A DNA stretch of 64,000 nt from Heterobilharzia americana (GCA_944470555.2 OX104127.1:136914786-136978785); one strand, 5' to 3'. Shown: positions 1 through 11,040, counted from the stretch's first letter. Notes: a model not told the origin generated them from the letters alone. Program-made: numbers and translations.

Positions 1-159
1 AACAAAAACGCTACTAACGAAACGATACATCTTGATTGGATAAGGACTTTGAGTGTTCTCCCTCAGTACCCTAAACTTCACTGAGGTACGAAAATATATG
101 CAGACAAGGACTACCTTGTGATTGTAAGGAAGAAACTTCATTCGACCAAAATACATCAT

Positions 160-345
160 TTACATAGAGTTTTCATGAATATCTATGAAGCCACTAGGGC
201 AAAAGTCAAATGCCTGATTCTGATTGGTCAAATGTAGTATGAATTGTCCAATAAAGTTTTTCCTGACCACACAGCGGTTTAAAACAACGAATCAGGTACA
301 GGAACTTCTACCTTAGTGACTAATGACTTAAAATGTTGATTTCCA
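160..345 (-). repeat. Dispersed repeat family D, copy 1
   Basis: The stretch from about 165 to 285 matches, in reverse complement, the sequence around 62746-62860. Shared features are an AAAGCCACTAG-like block, a GATTGGTC block and a block reading TTGTCCAATAA followed by a TTTTTCCTG tract. A third, weaker relative lies at 55555-55735. No coding potential is seen. It may be a piece of a terminal repeat or a non-autonomous element; its class is not known. Confidence 0.5.
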
Positions 346-690
346 TTTAAGCCGTTTCCTATCACATAATTTCATTTAACTGCATACATCATGTTCAAAC
401 TTTTGTTATTTGGTATTCAAATGTCTTCACTTGCTACAGGCTGACGAGATACCGGCGAAACAAAGTAGTGCCACATTATTCTGCAACCATCGTTCAACTT
501 CCTACATTCAATATCTACATTCAGAACTTTTTATGTTATGACTTTTAAAGTTTCCTCGCATGTTAGCAGTTCGTGATATAACCACGCCGATATGATAGTT
601 GATATTTATAGTTGCGGTTATGAATGTTGTAACTGTGCAATTGTCTTCCGGTTCTAAGTATTTTCTCGAAGTTTCAACCTAATTATTATC

Positions 691-1075
691 TTTAGTAATG
701 ATGGGCAGTGGCTAGCAGTGGAACCCAGGATGCGCATGTAATACAAGCAGTAACACTAAAAACCTATACCCGTCGCACAAGAAGTGGCCATCGTGGGTTG
801 GTGGTGTAGTGGATAAAGCGCTGGCGTTTGAAGCGATCGCTCCCGAGTCCGAGTCCCGGTGGGAACAAAATCACTCACTGGGACCTAGGTACATCCAACT
901 GACGAGTCCCAATAGGCCGAAATAAGCATCCTGGATTCCACTACTAGCCACTGCCCATCATTACTAAATATAGTTAAAAGACAGGCAGCATCGAGGCAAC
1001 CACATATGCCAACAGAGACTGATCAATTCGGTCCAATCAACGACGGTGTAATACAAGCAATAACACTGATTATTA
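691..1075 (+). mobile_element. Hammerhead SINE family 1, fold-back copy
   Basis: A tRNA-like head (GGTTGGTGGTGTAGTGGAT, then a box-B-like GAGTCCGAGTCCC) is followed by a hammerhead-like segment, a TTCCACT-GCTAGCCACT block and a tail ending TGTAATACAAGCAATAACACT. The block at 691-733 is the reverse complement of 926-968 with only two mismatches in 43, so the copy can fold into a long hairpin. The layout matches the schistosome Sm-alpha tRNA-related SINE, which is known to encode hammerhead ribozymes. Family membership is inferred from that architecture. Confidence 0.8.
893..937 (+). ncRNA. Hammerhead ribozyme-like segment (family 1, decayed)
   Basis: The core CTGACGA lies at 899-905, GAAA at 919-922 and the ATC cleavage triplet at 928-930. 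Stem I is ATCCAA against CTGGAT, with an A-C mismatch next to the core. Stem II GTCC/GGCC has one mismatch. All invariant core residues are present (position 7 is free in hammerheads), but the helices are damaged, so activity is doubtful. Confidence 0.55.
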
Positions 1076-1468
1076 TCTTTATTGCAAGTCTATAGTGAAG
1101 TGTAGTTATAATTGTCTGTATGAATACTCAAAAGAAATACACCAAATTTACTTCCTTGAAGATGAAACTTTCACTTAGAAAACTTTAGGCTGGGAAAGTG
1201 ATGAATTTAAAAGGTTATTTTGATAATATCAATGAAAAATTTTGTGAAGTGAAACAGTTTAATATAAAACTTTGAAATTACTAAAGGTCGAGCTGAATGA
1301 GCATCACAGATTAACCAAAACCAAACCAACTAGAACGCAAGAGTATAAATGCCCATGAAAAATGTTCATCTCTACTGAATCAAGAATAGCGAAAAAATCA
1401 CTTTTATTTGGAAATAACAAAGTTTAATGTCAACAGATGGGAAGGATGATTAATCGTCAAATCAGTAC

Positions 1469-1570
1469 CTACCTACCACCCTGCCTGCCAGTCTGCCTGG
1501 TTACCTACCTAGCTACCTACCACCCCACACCTACCTACCTGGCTGTACATATATATATATATATATATAT
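1469..1570. repeat. CTAC-rich minisatellite followed by (AT)n
   Basis: Degenerate CTAC/CTGC units run from 1469 to about 1540, followed by a pure AT dinucleotide run to 1570. Simple sequence. Confidence 0.85.
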
Positions 1571-1872
1571 GCATTAGTTTAGATGAATTTTGAAGTTATT
1601 ATATCACTCGAGAATAAGTTTGATTTTTATTCTTTCTCCGCAAACTAGTGAATAGGCATATTGAAACAGTATGAAAGTCTTCAGTGAGTCACTCTCAGCA
1701 TCATATCATTCGTACACTGCCAGATTTTGATAAATGTGATCAGCAACTGACATTTGATCAATTTTCATTCTTCTATAGACAACTATACACTATAGTAATA
1801 TGACTGAAGGGCCTGTTGAGTGCGGTGAGAAATCAGAAATATAAGGGTGGAAAACATTTAGTGTACGAGAAG

Positions 1873-2380
1873 CTATGCAAAAAAATTTTGAGCGAGAAAT
1901 GTTCTTATGGGCCATGTCCATTGCAAGTGAAGTGAATGAAGAAATTCTTTTTGAAGGCAGATTTCAAGCTTCAAAATATTAATCCCCCTGACTTCTACAG
2001 TTTGAAAAAGTTTCAGGTGTAGACCTTTCACTAGTCTTTTACAAACTCTGTGGATGACACTGAAGTTGTATCCATCATTTACCAGGTGGTTACAATCCAT
2101 CATATGTCTTAAGATAGACCTGTGAGGTCCTCTTCGTTCTCTTTTGTTGAACCAAGTTGGCATATGTTCGAAAATCCCTTTAGAAATTGAACGATGAGTA
2201 CAATCAGTATATCTTACTCCACATGACAGTATTTGGAGATGCATTTGGCTAAAACAAGCTTTGTGTAGCCCATGTAACCAGTTCCACTGAAGAGAGACTG
2301 GTAGAGAGACTTGAATAAAGTGATCACAGTTAACTAAGTGTTCAAGAATCAAGTTGGTGATCAATTTGCATTCTACTCAT
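1873..2380 (-). pseudogene. Penelope-like element GIY-YIG endonuclease remnant
   Basis: The minus strand holds an open stretch of 163 codons whose middle reads RYTDCTHRSISKGIFEHMP, followed about 20 residues later by GPHRSILRHMMDCNHLV and then FSVIHRV. This order (a degraded YIG-R core, an EH motif, a SIxxHxxxCxH block, an F-x-V-I block and a late LQKEF block) is the layout of the C-terminal endonuclease of Penelope-like retroelements. The Y-I-G of the family has become Y-T-D, so the catalytic loop looks dead. No reverse transcriptase is recognisable upstream on the minus strand (2380-2955). It resembles the copy at 14990-16070 more than the one at 34925-36125. Confidence 0.7.
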
Positions 2381-2959
2381 AACAGACATGAAGAATAGTT
2401 TTTGAAGCTGGTGGTTAACCAGGTCATACACAAAGTTTTCTCCATTCACATACATCTTATCTTTTGATAAAGACACTATCTCGCTTAATATTACAGTTTC
2501 AGTTGTTAAACTGATTGACTGGTTTACTTGTTACCTATCTGTAGTATATTTATGCTAAAGCTTACTTTATTTACATCAGATTAGACCATCAAAGCTTGGA
2601 AAATTTTTATTGGAAGGTGATTTCACTGTAACTCATACCAACCAATCTATAAAGTGCAAAAAGCAGTCACATGTAATCCTTTTCAGCAGGAGGTTGTTAT
2701 TTACAAAATGTTCAACCTCTGTGAAGAAATGTCTTACAAATGTAAAAAGGTAAACCAAATATTATTCACACCATTGTCTGTCTTACAGTTATCAACAGTA
2801 TCAGTTTCCATGTTTAGAAGATTTTATGAGATTCTTCGAATTTTCTCACAATATCAATCTAATGTCTAACAAGATAGTATACGAAGTTGAAGGAGAGTTA
2901 TGTGTAAGTTTGTTTGGCATAGTGAAAAATTTTCAAATCATTCAAATCATAATTTTATA

Positions 2960-3219
2960 ACACATTTATTTATTTGATACTTAACGTACAGTGACACAGT
3001 ATTATTTATCTGATGACTTTCAAGCATAAATTATTGTTCACAATGATATCAATGTAATCACACCCCTTTCAATACCTATCTGATTTTCATAGTCCTGTCA
3101 CTCAACTCATATTCTTTGATGTCGGTGGCAGTAAAATTTTCCACATATCTGATATAGGTGTTGTATCATCCCCTTTTACATGTGTTGTGTATTGGTTAGA
3201 TGCAGAAAGATTCAGTAAT

Positions 3220-3230
<11 letters not shown>
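2960..3230 (+). repeat. PLE terminal inverted repeat, left arm
   Basis: Reads inward from a TTTATTTGATACTTA-like start through ACAGTGACACAGTATTATTT and on to a TCCCCTTTTACATGTGTT-like block. The reverse complement of 5265-5497 reads nearly the same. The arm lies downstream of the endonuclease end of the ORF. Confidence 0.8.

Positions 3231-3273
<43 letters not shown>
3220..3273. repeat. (TA)n microsatellite
   Basis: About 27 uninterrupted TA units inside the PLE terminal region. The equivalent site in the sibling PLE at 32699-32721 is a CT tract. Confidence 0.95.
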
Positions 3274-3275
<2 letters not shown>

Positions 3276-3470
3276 ACCTAATTACACTGAACTTGAGTAC
3301 AGTGGTTTTACTCCACCGTATTCTGAAGTTGTGTGTTAATGTATGCATGCATTGCCACAGTAGAGTTGTTTTTCTAGATTCTTGATCTTATTGGGGTCTC
3401 TCATTTTATACTTAGCTAAGTCCCTACGTTCCGCTAATCTAACTGACCGTGAACGATTAGTTTGACCTAA

Positions 3471-3849
3471 GTATTCGAGCTAACCTCTCCTGGTTAACTA
3501 GTTCACTAGTTACTAGCCGGTCTTAGGCCCGGGTAAAGCGGGAAGGTTGGCCATAGGGCTGGCAACCCTACTGCGTATAACTAATCCAATCGCTCAAGAA
3601 ACCTCAAAGGACAAACAAAATATATAAAGTAAAAACAGACTTATTCCTCGCTGGAATTGGGGAGACGAAGTGACGCAGGTTGGCGAAAGCCTTCAGGAAG
3701 CCAGTTGGCTGATGTGTCTGCTCTCGATCAAAGCGGACATCAAAGGGGACATGGAATGTCTGCACTATGTTTGGAGACGTGCTCCTGAAGCCCTATGTTC
3801 CATTAGGAACACAAGGGACAAATAATAATAACAATAATGTACTTGACCT
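3471..3849 (+). mobile_element. 357-bp internally deleted RTE derivative nested in the PLE
   Basis: Positions 3482-3770 match the 5' end of the RTE at 45371-48568 (start ACCTC, CTGGTTAACTAG, GCCGGTC, then the leader up to the first endonuclease residues). From about 3771 the sequence jumps to the last 65-70 bp of the RTE, ending in (AATAAT)n. The flanks GTATTCGAGCT (3471-3481) and GTACTTGACCT (3839-3849) match at 8 of 11 positions and look like an aged target-site duplication. The uninterrupted site survives in the sibling PLE near 32920. It codes for nothing and would depend on a full RTE for its movement. Confidence 0.85.
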
Positions 3850-5030
3850 CACAGTCGTTACATGAAATTTGATAGATTAGATTATTTCGCTTAATTGGTT
3901 CTATCAGATCCTTAAGCCGACAGAGTATATCTTTGAGTGAGTTTGTAGGTTCAACTGCCACTGCCACCCTAATTCCAGCCTTATTGAGAATCATACTTAA
4001 AGTTACTGATATTCCTTCCTTGTATGATAACACGATAGAGGCTTTGAACTTATTTCTACTCTTGTTATCCCCATTATTTTTATTCCTATTACTGTCAATA
4101 TTTTGTTTCTTATATTTTCCTACGAATTTTTTAATAAACTGTGGAGGATAATTACTGATTATTAACGCTTCTCTTATGTATTTCAATTCCTTGTTTAAGT
4201 CCTCATAATGACTGGTGAGCTGTTTTAGCTCTATCATTTCGACATTTGAGTAAACTTGCCTTAACTGACACTGGATGAGATGTCCTGAAGTCTAGATACC
4301 TGTTAGATTGTGTCAGTTTCCTGTAGATGGTAGTATTCAAACCACCATCTGTTCTTTGTTTTATCCTGCAATCCAGCACATGTCATTATCCTTGTTCATT
4401 TCCTACCTCCTCGTAGGTGAATTGGATTGGGCTTACTACTGAGTTTATGTGTGGGAGGAAATTGTTGATATATTCCGATTTCAACACAGTAAATGTATCA
4501 TCCATACATCACCACCATATCCTAGGTTCAGGACTAAACGCTTATAACATTATGTTTTCCCAACTGTCCATAAATATATCTGTTAGGACTTGGTATATTG
4601 GTGATCCTTTTGCTACTCCTTCTGTTTCGTCTATATATTTTTTCTTGAAACTTGAAGACTGTGGAGGTCAAGCACAACTTTACGCTCAATGTGATTTCAT
4701 CAACCGATATCTTAGTCCTATGAGTAAGTTCTGAGTCAGTATGTAGTTGACTTCTGAATGCCTCTAGTGACATACTGGTTGGTGTATCAGTATAAAGACT
4801 TCTTACTCTAAAACTAAACATTTTTTCATTCTTTTCTTTGTTTTAACTCATTAGAATTGACTAGTCTAGAATTCGGACGGTTTCTAATAGGACATAATAT
4901 TAATCCTAGGTACGTTGATGGTTTATGTGTAGAAGTATTTCGGAAGTCGACTATCAGTATAATGGTATAACGCGGTTTATGAGTCATAATAGTACCATAA
5001 ATTCTGATAGGATTATTAGTTTCAGGCATT
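3803..5030 (-). pseudogene. PLE reverse transcriptase and GIY-YIG endonuclease, broken
   Basis: Read on the minus strand. The palm start is visible near 5029-4830 (RIYGTIMTHKP, IVDFRNTSTHK and LVNSNEL blocks). The fingers/palm segment from 4821 has SLYTDTPTS and later FKFQEKIYR. The catalytic motif reads CMDDTFTVLKSEY near 4505-4470, standing for the usual YxDD. A connector with YIREALIISNYP and FIKKFVGKY leads to an endonuclease start VAVEPTNSLKDILCRLKD and ISCNDCEVKYI. Frameshifts occur near 4824 and 4630, with stops near 4500 and 4430. The RTE derivative then splits the endonuclease just after Tyr-Ile of its Y-I-G motif; the sibling copy keeps an intact KYIGQT there. Coding remains clear but not functional. 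Confidence 0.85.
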
Positions 5031-5264
5031 AAATTAAATTATTTGGACTCACCTAAAGATGCCATCAGTTGGCGTATCAGATCTGTTGTTTATTTCTTAA
5101 TTTTACTCATGGCAATGTCTAAACGTTTCTTGATCTCTTCCTGTTTGGGTATGTTCATCAATTTTGTTGAGATAATCAGATTTGTCTATAACTACCGTTG
5201 AACTAACTTTACCAGATTTAGTAATTACTATGTTACTGTCATATATATTGCTGAATCTTTGTGC

Positions 5265-5497
5265 ATCGAATCAACACATAACACATGTAAAGGGGGATGA
5301 TGCAACACCTTTATCAGAGATATGGAAAATTTTAGTACCAATAGAAACCAAGAATATATATAGTGATAGGACTATAAAAATCAGATAGATATTGAAAGGG
5401 GTGTGATTACATTGATATGATTGTGAGCAATAATTTATGCTTGAAAGTCATCAGATAAATAATACTGTGTCACTGTGCGCTAAATATCAAATAAACA
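5265..5497 (-). repeat. PLE terminal inverted repeat, right arm
   Basis: The reverse complement matches 2960-3230, including ACAGTGACACAGTATTATTT and ATCACACCCCTTTCAATA. It lies upstream of the PLE reading frame, so any element promoter would be expected here; none is evident by eye. Confidence 0.8.
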
Positions 5498-5594
5498 AAT
5501 CCTATACAGAGTTATATTCTATCATATTGCCCGAGTTTTACATTTATTTCAGTCAAATTATAGACTATCAGTTTGACCATATTCGATAGATGTG

Positions 5595-5725
5595 GTATGG
5601 CTGACTTGTTTTGATACCGGGTGATGACTGAATGTGAAATAATGATCCGGGTTGCAGTAAGATTCAAAACAGCGACCAACGGATTTCCGGTCGGGTTCTC
5701 TATCAACTGAGCTACAAGACACGTT
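5595..5725 (-). mobile_element. tRNA-headed SINE family 3, partial
   Basis: On the minus strand, TAGCTCAGTTGATAGAG resembles a tRNA A box and a TTTTGAATCTT segment stands where box B is expected. The 3' part ends with ATCACCCGGTATC. The same order recurs at 7185-7420, 12820-12975 and 17500-17610. Confidence 0.65.
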
Positions 5726-6655
5726 TAATGCTCAGAATTTTATCTCACTTCGATCATCATGTACTTTGTCCGACTGTCATGTGAATTCATGACGTGTTAC
5801 TATCGCTTAATCGTATTTACACTGACTGTCAAGTTTCTGGTAGCTGGTTTGAATCTTTCCGTGGCCTAGATTTTTATTTTACCTTCAGTTATCACCCAGA
5901 ACTTACAGACTGTTGATTTAAGTTCAAGATAGGTTTTTCACCATAGAGTGAAATCAACCGAAAGTACTCATGAAAAAAGTGAGAATTCACGTCCGACAGC
6001 AAAAGTGAATGATAGTCAGTCTTTGCTGTTAACTGACTAGCGTCGAGAATTATAAAACACTGAATATTAACTTAGAGAATGAGTACTTATGGACTTACTA
6101 GGCGAAGCTAAATGTTTGAAGAAGTTAAGGGCCTATCCGGCTATAGAGATCTCGGATTTCAGTTTATATCCAACTGCATCAGTTACTAGTAAAAATCCTC
6201 ATCATAAGTGTGGTAGATTCCATGTAAAAAGCAAAAATTACAGACACATTAAGTGTTTCTGTCAGTGTCAAGAGTTAATCTCTGTCTGAACGACTGGTTT
6301 ATTAGAAGTAAACACTGAATTGTTATTGACCAGAGGTGAGTTTCAACCGTAAACCAGTCGACAGTCAAGTAGGTCATGGTGGACATTTATTAAGTCATAT
6401 TTTACAACTTGAAAAGAATATGTCTATAACAGCTGTTATACACTGAATCGACAACCTCTTGACTTCATAACACCAAACTTACACCGCTGAACTTAAGGTT
6501 AAAACACTTAAAAACTGTTCACATGATTGTTCATTGCACTGGACTCTCTGTGGGAATTAAAGATATTCCTTTTTGTCCAGCGAACTGTCACTGTCTGATG
6601 ATGTCACTGTACATTTCCTGGTCACTGCAGAGTAACCCACTTCATGTTTTCTAGT
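5726..6655. other. No recognisable feature
   Basis: Non-repetitive AT-rich sequence. A 66-codon open frame at 6089-6289 shows no known motif and no convincing splice borders. Confidence 0.5.
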
Positions 6656-6659
6656 CCTA

Positions 6660-7045
6660 AGTGTTGACTGAATGTCTCTGACTGCAGCGATGGGTGATGC
6701 GAATTTGAATCTCAGGCAGGAGTACCAGAAGGCATGGAAACTAGGTCGAGGAGGGTTTTCTACCGACTGCCTCGATATAATTAACAGCTATCTCGGAGTG
6801 TCGCGAAGGTGAGTCTCCTAGCCTGGTGGTCAGATTACAAAATGGTCGATAGGATTCTATCAGAATTTCGGGACCACACAATAAGAAGTTGGTTACTCTC
6901 CAGCGAACAATCAATGCACCTGATCGAGTCCTACAGGAGGTTAATCGTGACCCAAATAGTTGACTGCAACACTGGGTAACGTAAGTTCGAATTTCAGGCA
7001 GGCCATCAGTTCCCTTGTGGTTACAGACGTGTCTTTTTGACCAGT
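6660..7045 (+). repeat. Two tandem tRNA-like box-B units (SINE family 4)
   Basis: Two related blocks, about 6665-6740 and 6955-7040, each read GACTGCA, then a GGGTGATG- or GGGTAACG-like spacer, then a GCGAATTTGAATCTCAGGCAGG or GTTCGAATTTCAGGCAGG box. They resemble a tRNA T-arm/box B followed by a shared tail. Little else can be said without more copies. Confidence 0.4.
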
Positions 7046-7184
7046 ACTAGCAAACACGTAGTCTGTCTCAATCAAAACTTCCTGCTGATTGTCTTTATTC
7101 AACTAACATTTGTGTCACGGTAAACAACCTACTCAGAACTAGAAGTTGTTCAATGAGTGATAGTTTTTGTCTTCTGAATTTATT

Positions 7185-7420
7185 GTTACTGGGTGATGAC
7201 TAAAGGTGGAGTGAAAATTTTGACCACGGCCAGATTTGAACCGTCAACCATCGGGTTTCCGTACAGGTGGTCTATCAACTGAGCTACGAGGTCCGGTGGT
7301 CCAGTGGTCACTGTTTCCAGTCTGGCCGTGGTTGAAATTTCCATTTCACCTCCAATCATTACCCAGTATCAATACCAGTCCACTAACTCACGACTATCTC
7401 AGATAGTCAAAGTGATATTC
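7185..7420 (-). mobile_element. tRNA-headed SINE family 3 in fold-back form
   Basis: On the minus strand a tRNA-like head (CTCGTAGCTCAGTTGATAG, then GGTTCAAATCT) lies near 7290-7240. It is flanked by inverted arms 7189-7234 and 7321-7366, with 37 of 46 positions complementary. The arms end in the family's CTGGGTGATGA / TCATTACCCAG terminus. The plus-side arm continues into a TATCTCAGATAGTCAAA block also seen at 17628-17769. Confidence 0.7.
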
Positions 7421-7513
7421 TGAATTTATCTTCAAGGTTCTCCATAGTTTGACTTTCTTGATTCAATTGTTTGTTTATTTTCTTATTATCAATATAAAAT
7501 GAAATTTTAATAG

Positions 7514-7873
7514 CTTCGTCATATCGGATTATCCTCGAATTCAGATAACAATGATACTGACAACCGATATTTTTCCTTATTCACTGAAAATTATACTTCC
7601 ATACATCACTTTAAATCAGTTAATACATCAATCAAACAAATTTGGGTAGATACTATCAAACATTTACTAATGAATCAATTACACCAATTACGAAATAAAA
7701 GAAAGTTATATTTACAAATGATGCTCACTAAACAGGAAGCAATTTTAAGTAATTATCAAATTATAAATCCTGGGATTAATTCAAGTTTCAAATCATTTGA
7801 AATATCTCAACAACAACAAAAACAACAACAGCAACAAATGAAGAGGAGAAATGAAATTAAGAATAAGAAATGA
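7514..7873 (+). CDS. Candidate host terminal exon, unidentified protein
   Basis: An AG at 7512-7513, preceded by a T-rich tract, opens a reading frame of 119 codons ending at TGA 7871-7873. Much of it lies before the first ATG (7670). The residues look protein-like rather than random: SLFTENYTSIHHFKSVN, then KQIWVDTIKHLLMNQLHQL, a basic segment RNKRKLYLQMML, and a Gln-rich tail of about 12 Gln ending in RRNEIKNKK. A Trp followed by an amphipathic helix is reminiscent of the end of a PH-type domain, but I cannot identify the protein. Upstream exons are not found nearby, perhaps because introns are long and full of transposons. The call rests on open frame, composition and a moderate acceptor only. 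Confidence 0.4.
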   Translation, partial: LRHIGLSSNSDNNDTDNRYFSLFTENYTSIHHFKSVNTSIKQIWVDTIKHLLMNQLHQLRNKRKLYLQMMLTKQEAILSNYQIINPGINSSFKSFEISQQQQKQQQQQMKRRNEIKNKK

Positions 7874-8339
7874 CTAAAAAGTATTTCATTGTGAACAAAA
7901 TGATTCATTTATTCCCTCAATATTTAGTCATGAGTATTTTAATCGAACTCTACATACGTTCTAGTTGATATCTCGAAGTAAATTCAATATTACTTGTTTG
8001 CAAATGTAAAAGTCTGTAAATGAAGACTGTTTAAAATGGCCTCACAAAACATTCAAGAATTCAATTGTTGAAAAAAAAGCAACAACTGTAAATTTTATGG
8101 AGTATAATTATTTTTTAGCACTATATTGAGTTGCTTTCTTAACCGGTAGTTGGTTAATAGGGTAGAGCTTTTCTAAAGTTTATAAGTTCAAGGGTCGTTA
8201 AAAAAAGGCTATGTAACACATGGAAACATGAAATTATTATAAAATATTCTCAGAACGCTAAAAGTGCTCATTGCAATCTAGCTTCAAGAGGTGATTCTTC
8301 AAGTTCCAGTCAGAAGTCATGAATGATGCGGCAATTCTG

Positions 8340-8565
8340 GCGAACGTGAAGACAAATACTCAACGATGACACTGGGTGCTGGTTGCAGAATATGTAGGTC
8401 CTGGGTTTGATCCCACTCAGGGTCATGGGTACCCATTTCTAAGGAGTCCCATACTAATACGAAACAGCTGTTTAGTGCTGCCGGATTTCTAATGTTCCTC
8501 CAACTGATGTTAATCCATGATGAATAGCAACCTAGGAGTCTTACCTCAATTCGCAGTTGGTAACC
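8340..8565 (+). mobile_element. Hammerhead SINE family 2 copy
   Basis: A tRNA-like box B (GGGTTTGATCCCA) is followed by AGGAGTCCCATACTAATACGAA, the family 2 hammerhead region, and by the family 2 3' end (GTTCCTCCAACTGATGTTAAT). The core reads CTAAGGA instead of CTGANGA, so this copy should not cleave. Confidence 0.7.
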
Positions 8566-9940
8566 GGGAATTTTTATGAAAATACCAATCACTTACATAA
8601 GAGGACAAAGAAGTGTTCATGAATATTGTAATAAGATGAATATGAGACTAAATAATCACTGACGATATCCTGTATGTTGCCAAATATTGCCCAGATTTTT
8701 CTTAAAGCACTACCAGAAATGAAGAGATTTATTAAAATCATACCCCAAACTACTTATTTCATACCATATTTGGACGTAATAATGACCTCTGATGTCAATC
8801 ACATCACATTAGGTGTACCCAGTAACATGGAGGATACTGGCTGCCAGCTCGGTATCTATTGAGTAACATACATATACAGAGCTGTTTATGGCTATCTGGT
8901 CAGTTTAGATGTTGATATTTTGAGATATATCTAAGAAAGCAAGTGAAACCCTGTCCTTCTGTGTTTTTGCATTTTACCTACCTTAGTAAGTCCGTGAAAT
9001 AGGTAGATGTTATTGAAAATGATATGAGATGTATATTTTTCCGTCTGTAACGACATTACTCATTAGTGTCTAATGTAAGATTGTTAGTCTAACAGCAGGA
9101 AGTGAATTGTAATGAGTAGTTTTGGGTTGTAGGTTAATTTTAACTTTTAAATGGTTCTGTTGTAAATGCAAGTCAGATTAGTTTCGATCCCCTTCAATAT
9201 GACTGCAAGGCGAATCTGTTTCTCTTAACTCTTCATTGAAGTTTGAGAAAGCGTCATTTTTCAAAGACATTCACGAATACAATCTTATTTCATACCCAGT
9301 ATCTTTAAGTCTTCTCACGTTATGGGATACTTTAATTTATTATCTCACTGGGCAGGCTGGCATAATCATGCTGCCCTTTCTGAAAAATTAATCTTTCGAT
9401 TGCTTCAGCTCTCTACTCGACACCTTTCACATTGACCAGTTCACTAAGAGGACGCAAATTACCAGCTGAGTTCATCGAAATTACTTCTGTCTGTAATCCT
9501 TAAATGACAGAAACCTCCGTTCTGTTATCAGACAGGAAATCTTCAGTAGTCTTTTCTGAGCATATAGTGAAAATGTGTGACAAGCACTGGTCCGTAGATG
9601 AAAACAGTAGTCTTTCTCAAGGTTCCGAGGCAGATCTTAATCAAAGGATGAGATGCTGAAAGCACTCACGTTCACGTTTCTTATCTCAGATTGGTCAACT
9701 TAAATTCAGTACATTTTAAACCTGGTCCCCAAGTCACGCCTCAAACAGTAAAAGGTTTAAAGCTTCGTCGTAGATTTGAAACTAATATTTCTAAACATTG
9801 CATTCAAGCAGTTCACAATTATGTATTTAGTTCCATCATCTTTGACTTTACAAACAGATTTCCGAGTTGTAGACAATTTGGTAGTGAGCAGTAGAAACCT
9901 GGACGGATGTTTCGTCTTACTTGAGTACTTCTCATGTTCC
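8566..9940. other. No recognisable feature
   Basis: Unique AT-rich sequence. Short open frames at 8674-8862 and 9691-9894 show no motifs or flanking splice signals that I trust. Confidence 0.5.
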
Positions 9941-9944
9941 AGTG

Positions 9945-10200
9945 GCCTAGTAAATAATACTTTGGTGTTTGAACCAATGAGTGCTGGTCTCAAGTCTCAG
10001 TGAGAACAATATCACTCAGTGAGGTCCAGGTACATCCGGTTGAAGAGTACCAATAGGACGAAACCCACGTCCTGTATTCCACTGCAAGCCACCAAACAGA
10101 ATATAGTATCCAGGCAGTATCGAGGCGTCCGAATAGAAACACATGTGCCAATGGAGGTCGAGCAGTTGTTCCCAGTATAGTAATATGAATTTACAAGTAT
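9945..10200 (+). mobile_element. Hammerhead SINE family 1 copy
   Basis: Carries the tRNA-like head (GTGGCCTAGTAAATAATAC, then a CAAGTCTCAGTGAG box-B position), a hammerhead region with TTGAAGA in place of CTGANGA and an intact GAAA, and the tail AGGCAGTATCGAGGCGTCC. The first core base is changed, so it is probably inactive. Confidence 0.7.
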
Positions 10201-10204
10201 CAAT

Positions 10205-11040
10205 AAATTACCGAATTACTTAACTTCAGTATTACAACAGAATCCATTCAGGACTTATCATTAGCTAGTATAACACTGGCTAGTACTGAGTATTAGTAAG
10301 TTGAGTGAGCTTGATTTAATTTGACTTAAACCAGCTGTGAATATCTTTTCAAGAAGTTCGGAAACAAAGAGTACAAGCGACTTCTCAACAATAAACCAGA
10401 TGTTCGAGTTACGCGTAAAATCCCAAACACAGGATCTGTCTGAAATACGGTTCCATATAAATAAACAATACTGAATAATTAAATGCAAACCTTGAAACAC
10501 GAGATATCTACGGGTTTATCGCTTTCAAGGCACTTTCAAAGAGTGCAAGTCTCTTTCCAAGCAACCAGAAGGGAATGTAAAAGACGCGCGTTAGTTCTCA
10601 CAACGAGATAAAGACGCAAGATAAACAGATGTCCAAGGTAAAATATGACATTAGGGAACAAGGAAAGAAATTACAAGGACACCATGAACTACGAAAGATA
10701 GTGATATCTATGGATGTAAAATGGTGGACAGGATACAATGTAACGGAATGAACAGTGAAGACTGAGGGTGAAGCAACATTATAAGGAAACAAGAGCTATA
10801 CTACTCATGAATATTAAGTAGTATAAAACTGAAGATGAAAACAGGGGGGGAAAGGGGGGTTTCTCATAGGGTAAAAGAGAACAAACAAAAAAGCAATGAA
10901 AGCCGGCTACTTATATTGTTATATCTAATTGTCAACACCAATTTTCTAAGTAATTTGTATCACAAATGATAATGAATGCTCATCTTAAAAGCACTTATGA
11001 TCCCTGATTTCATCGATTGCAAGTCTAAAATATATAATAC
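10205..11040. other. Unassigned; short G-rich run
   Basis: No gene or known repeat is seen. Two G runs (GGGGGGG then GGGGGG) lie at about 10845-10858. Confidence 0.5.

Larger units (their letters stand above)
2960..5497 (-). mobile_element. Penelope-like element with inverted terminal repeats
   Basis: A PLE body encoded on the minus strand is bracketed by long repeats in inverted orientation (about 2960-3230 and 5265-5497). The same terminal sequence occurs in a truncated sibling at 32463-33110. PLEs are known for terminal repeats that may be direct or inverted, so this fits the group. The element is interrupted by an RTE-derived insertion at 3482-3838 and carries a (TA)n run at 3220-3273, where the sibling has (CT)n. 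It is probably close to full length but coding-dead. Confidence 0.8.

Noticed and set aside
2990..3060. Hammerhead in the PLE inverted repeat (CTGATGACTTTC)
   Set aside because: CTGATGA is present, but no GAAA or cut triplet follows at a usable distance, and no stem II can be drawn.
3200..3385. Tyr-Ile repeat protein over (TA)n
   Set aside because: Translation of a microsatellite within the PLE terminal region.
4417..4734. 105-codon plus-strand ORF
   Set aside because: Shadow of the PLE reverse transcriptase on the minus strand, whose motifs are clear.
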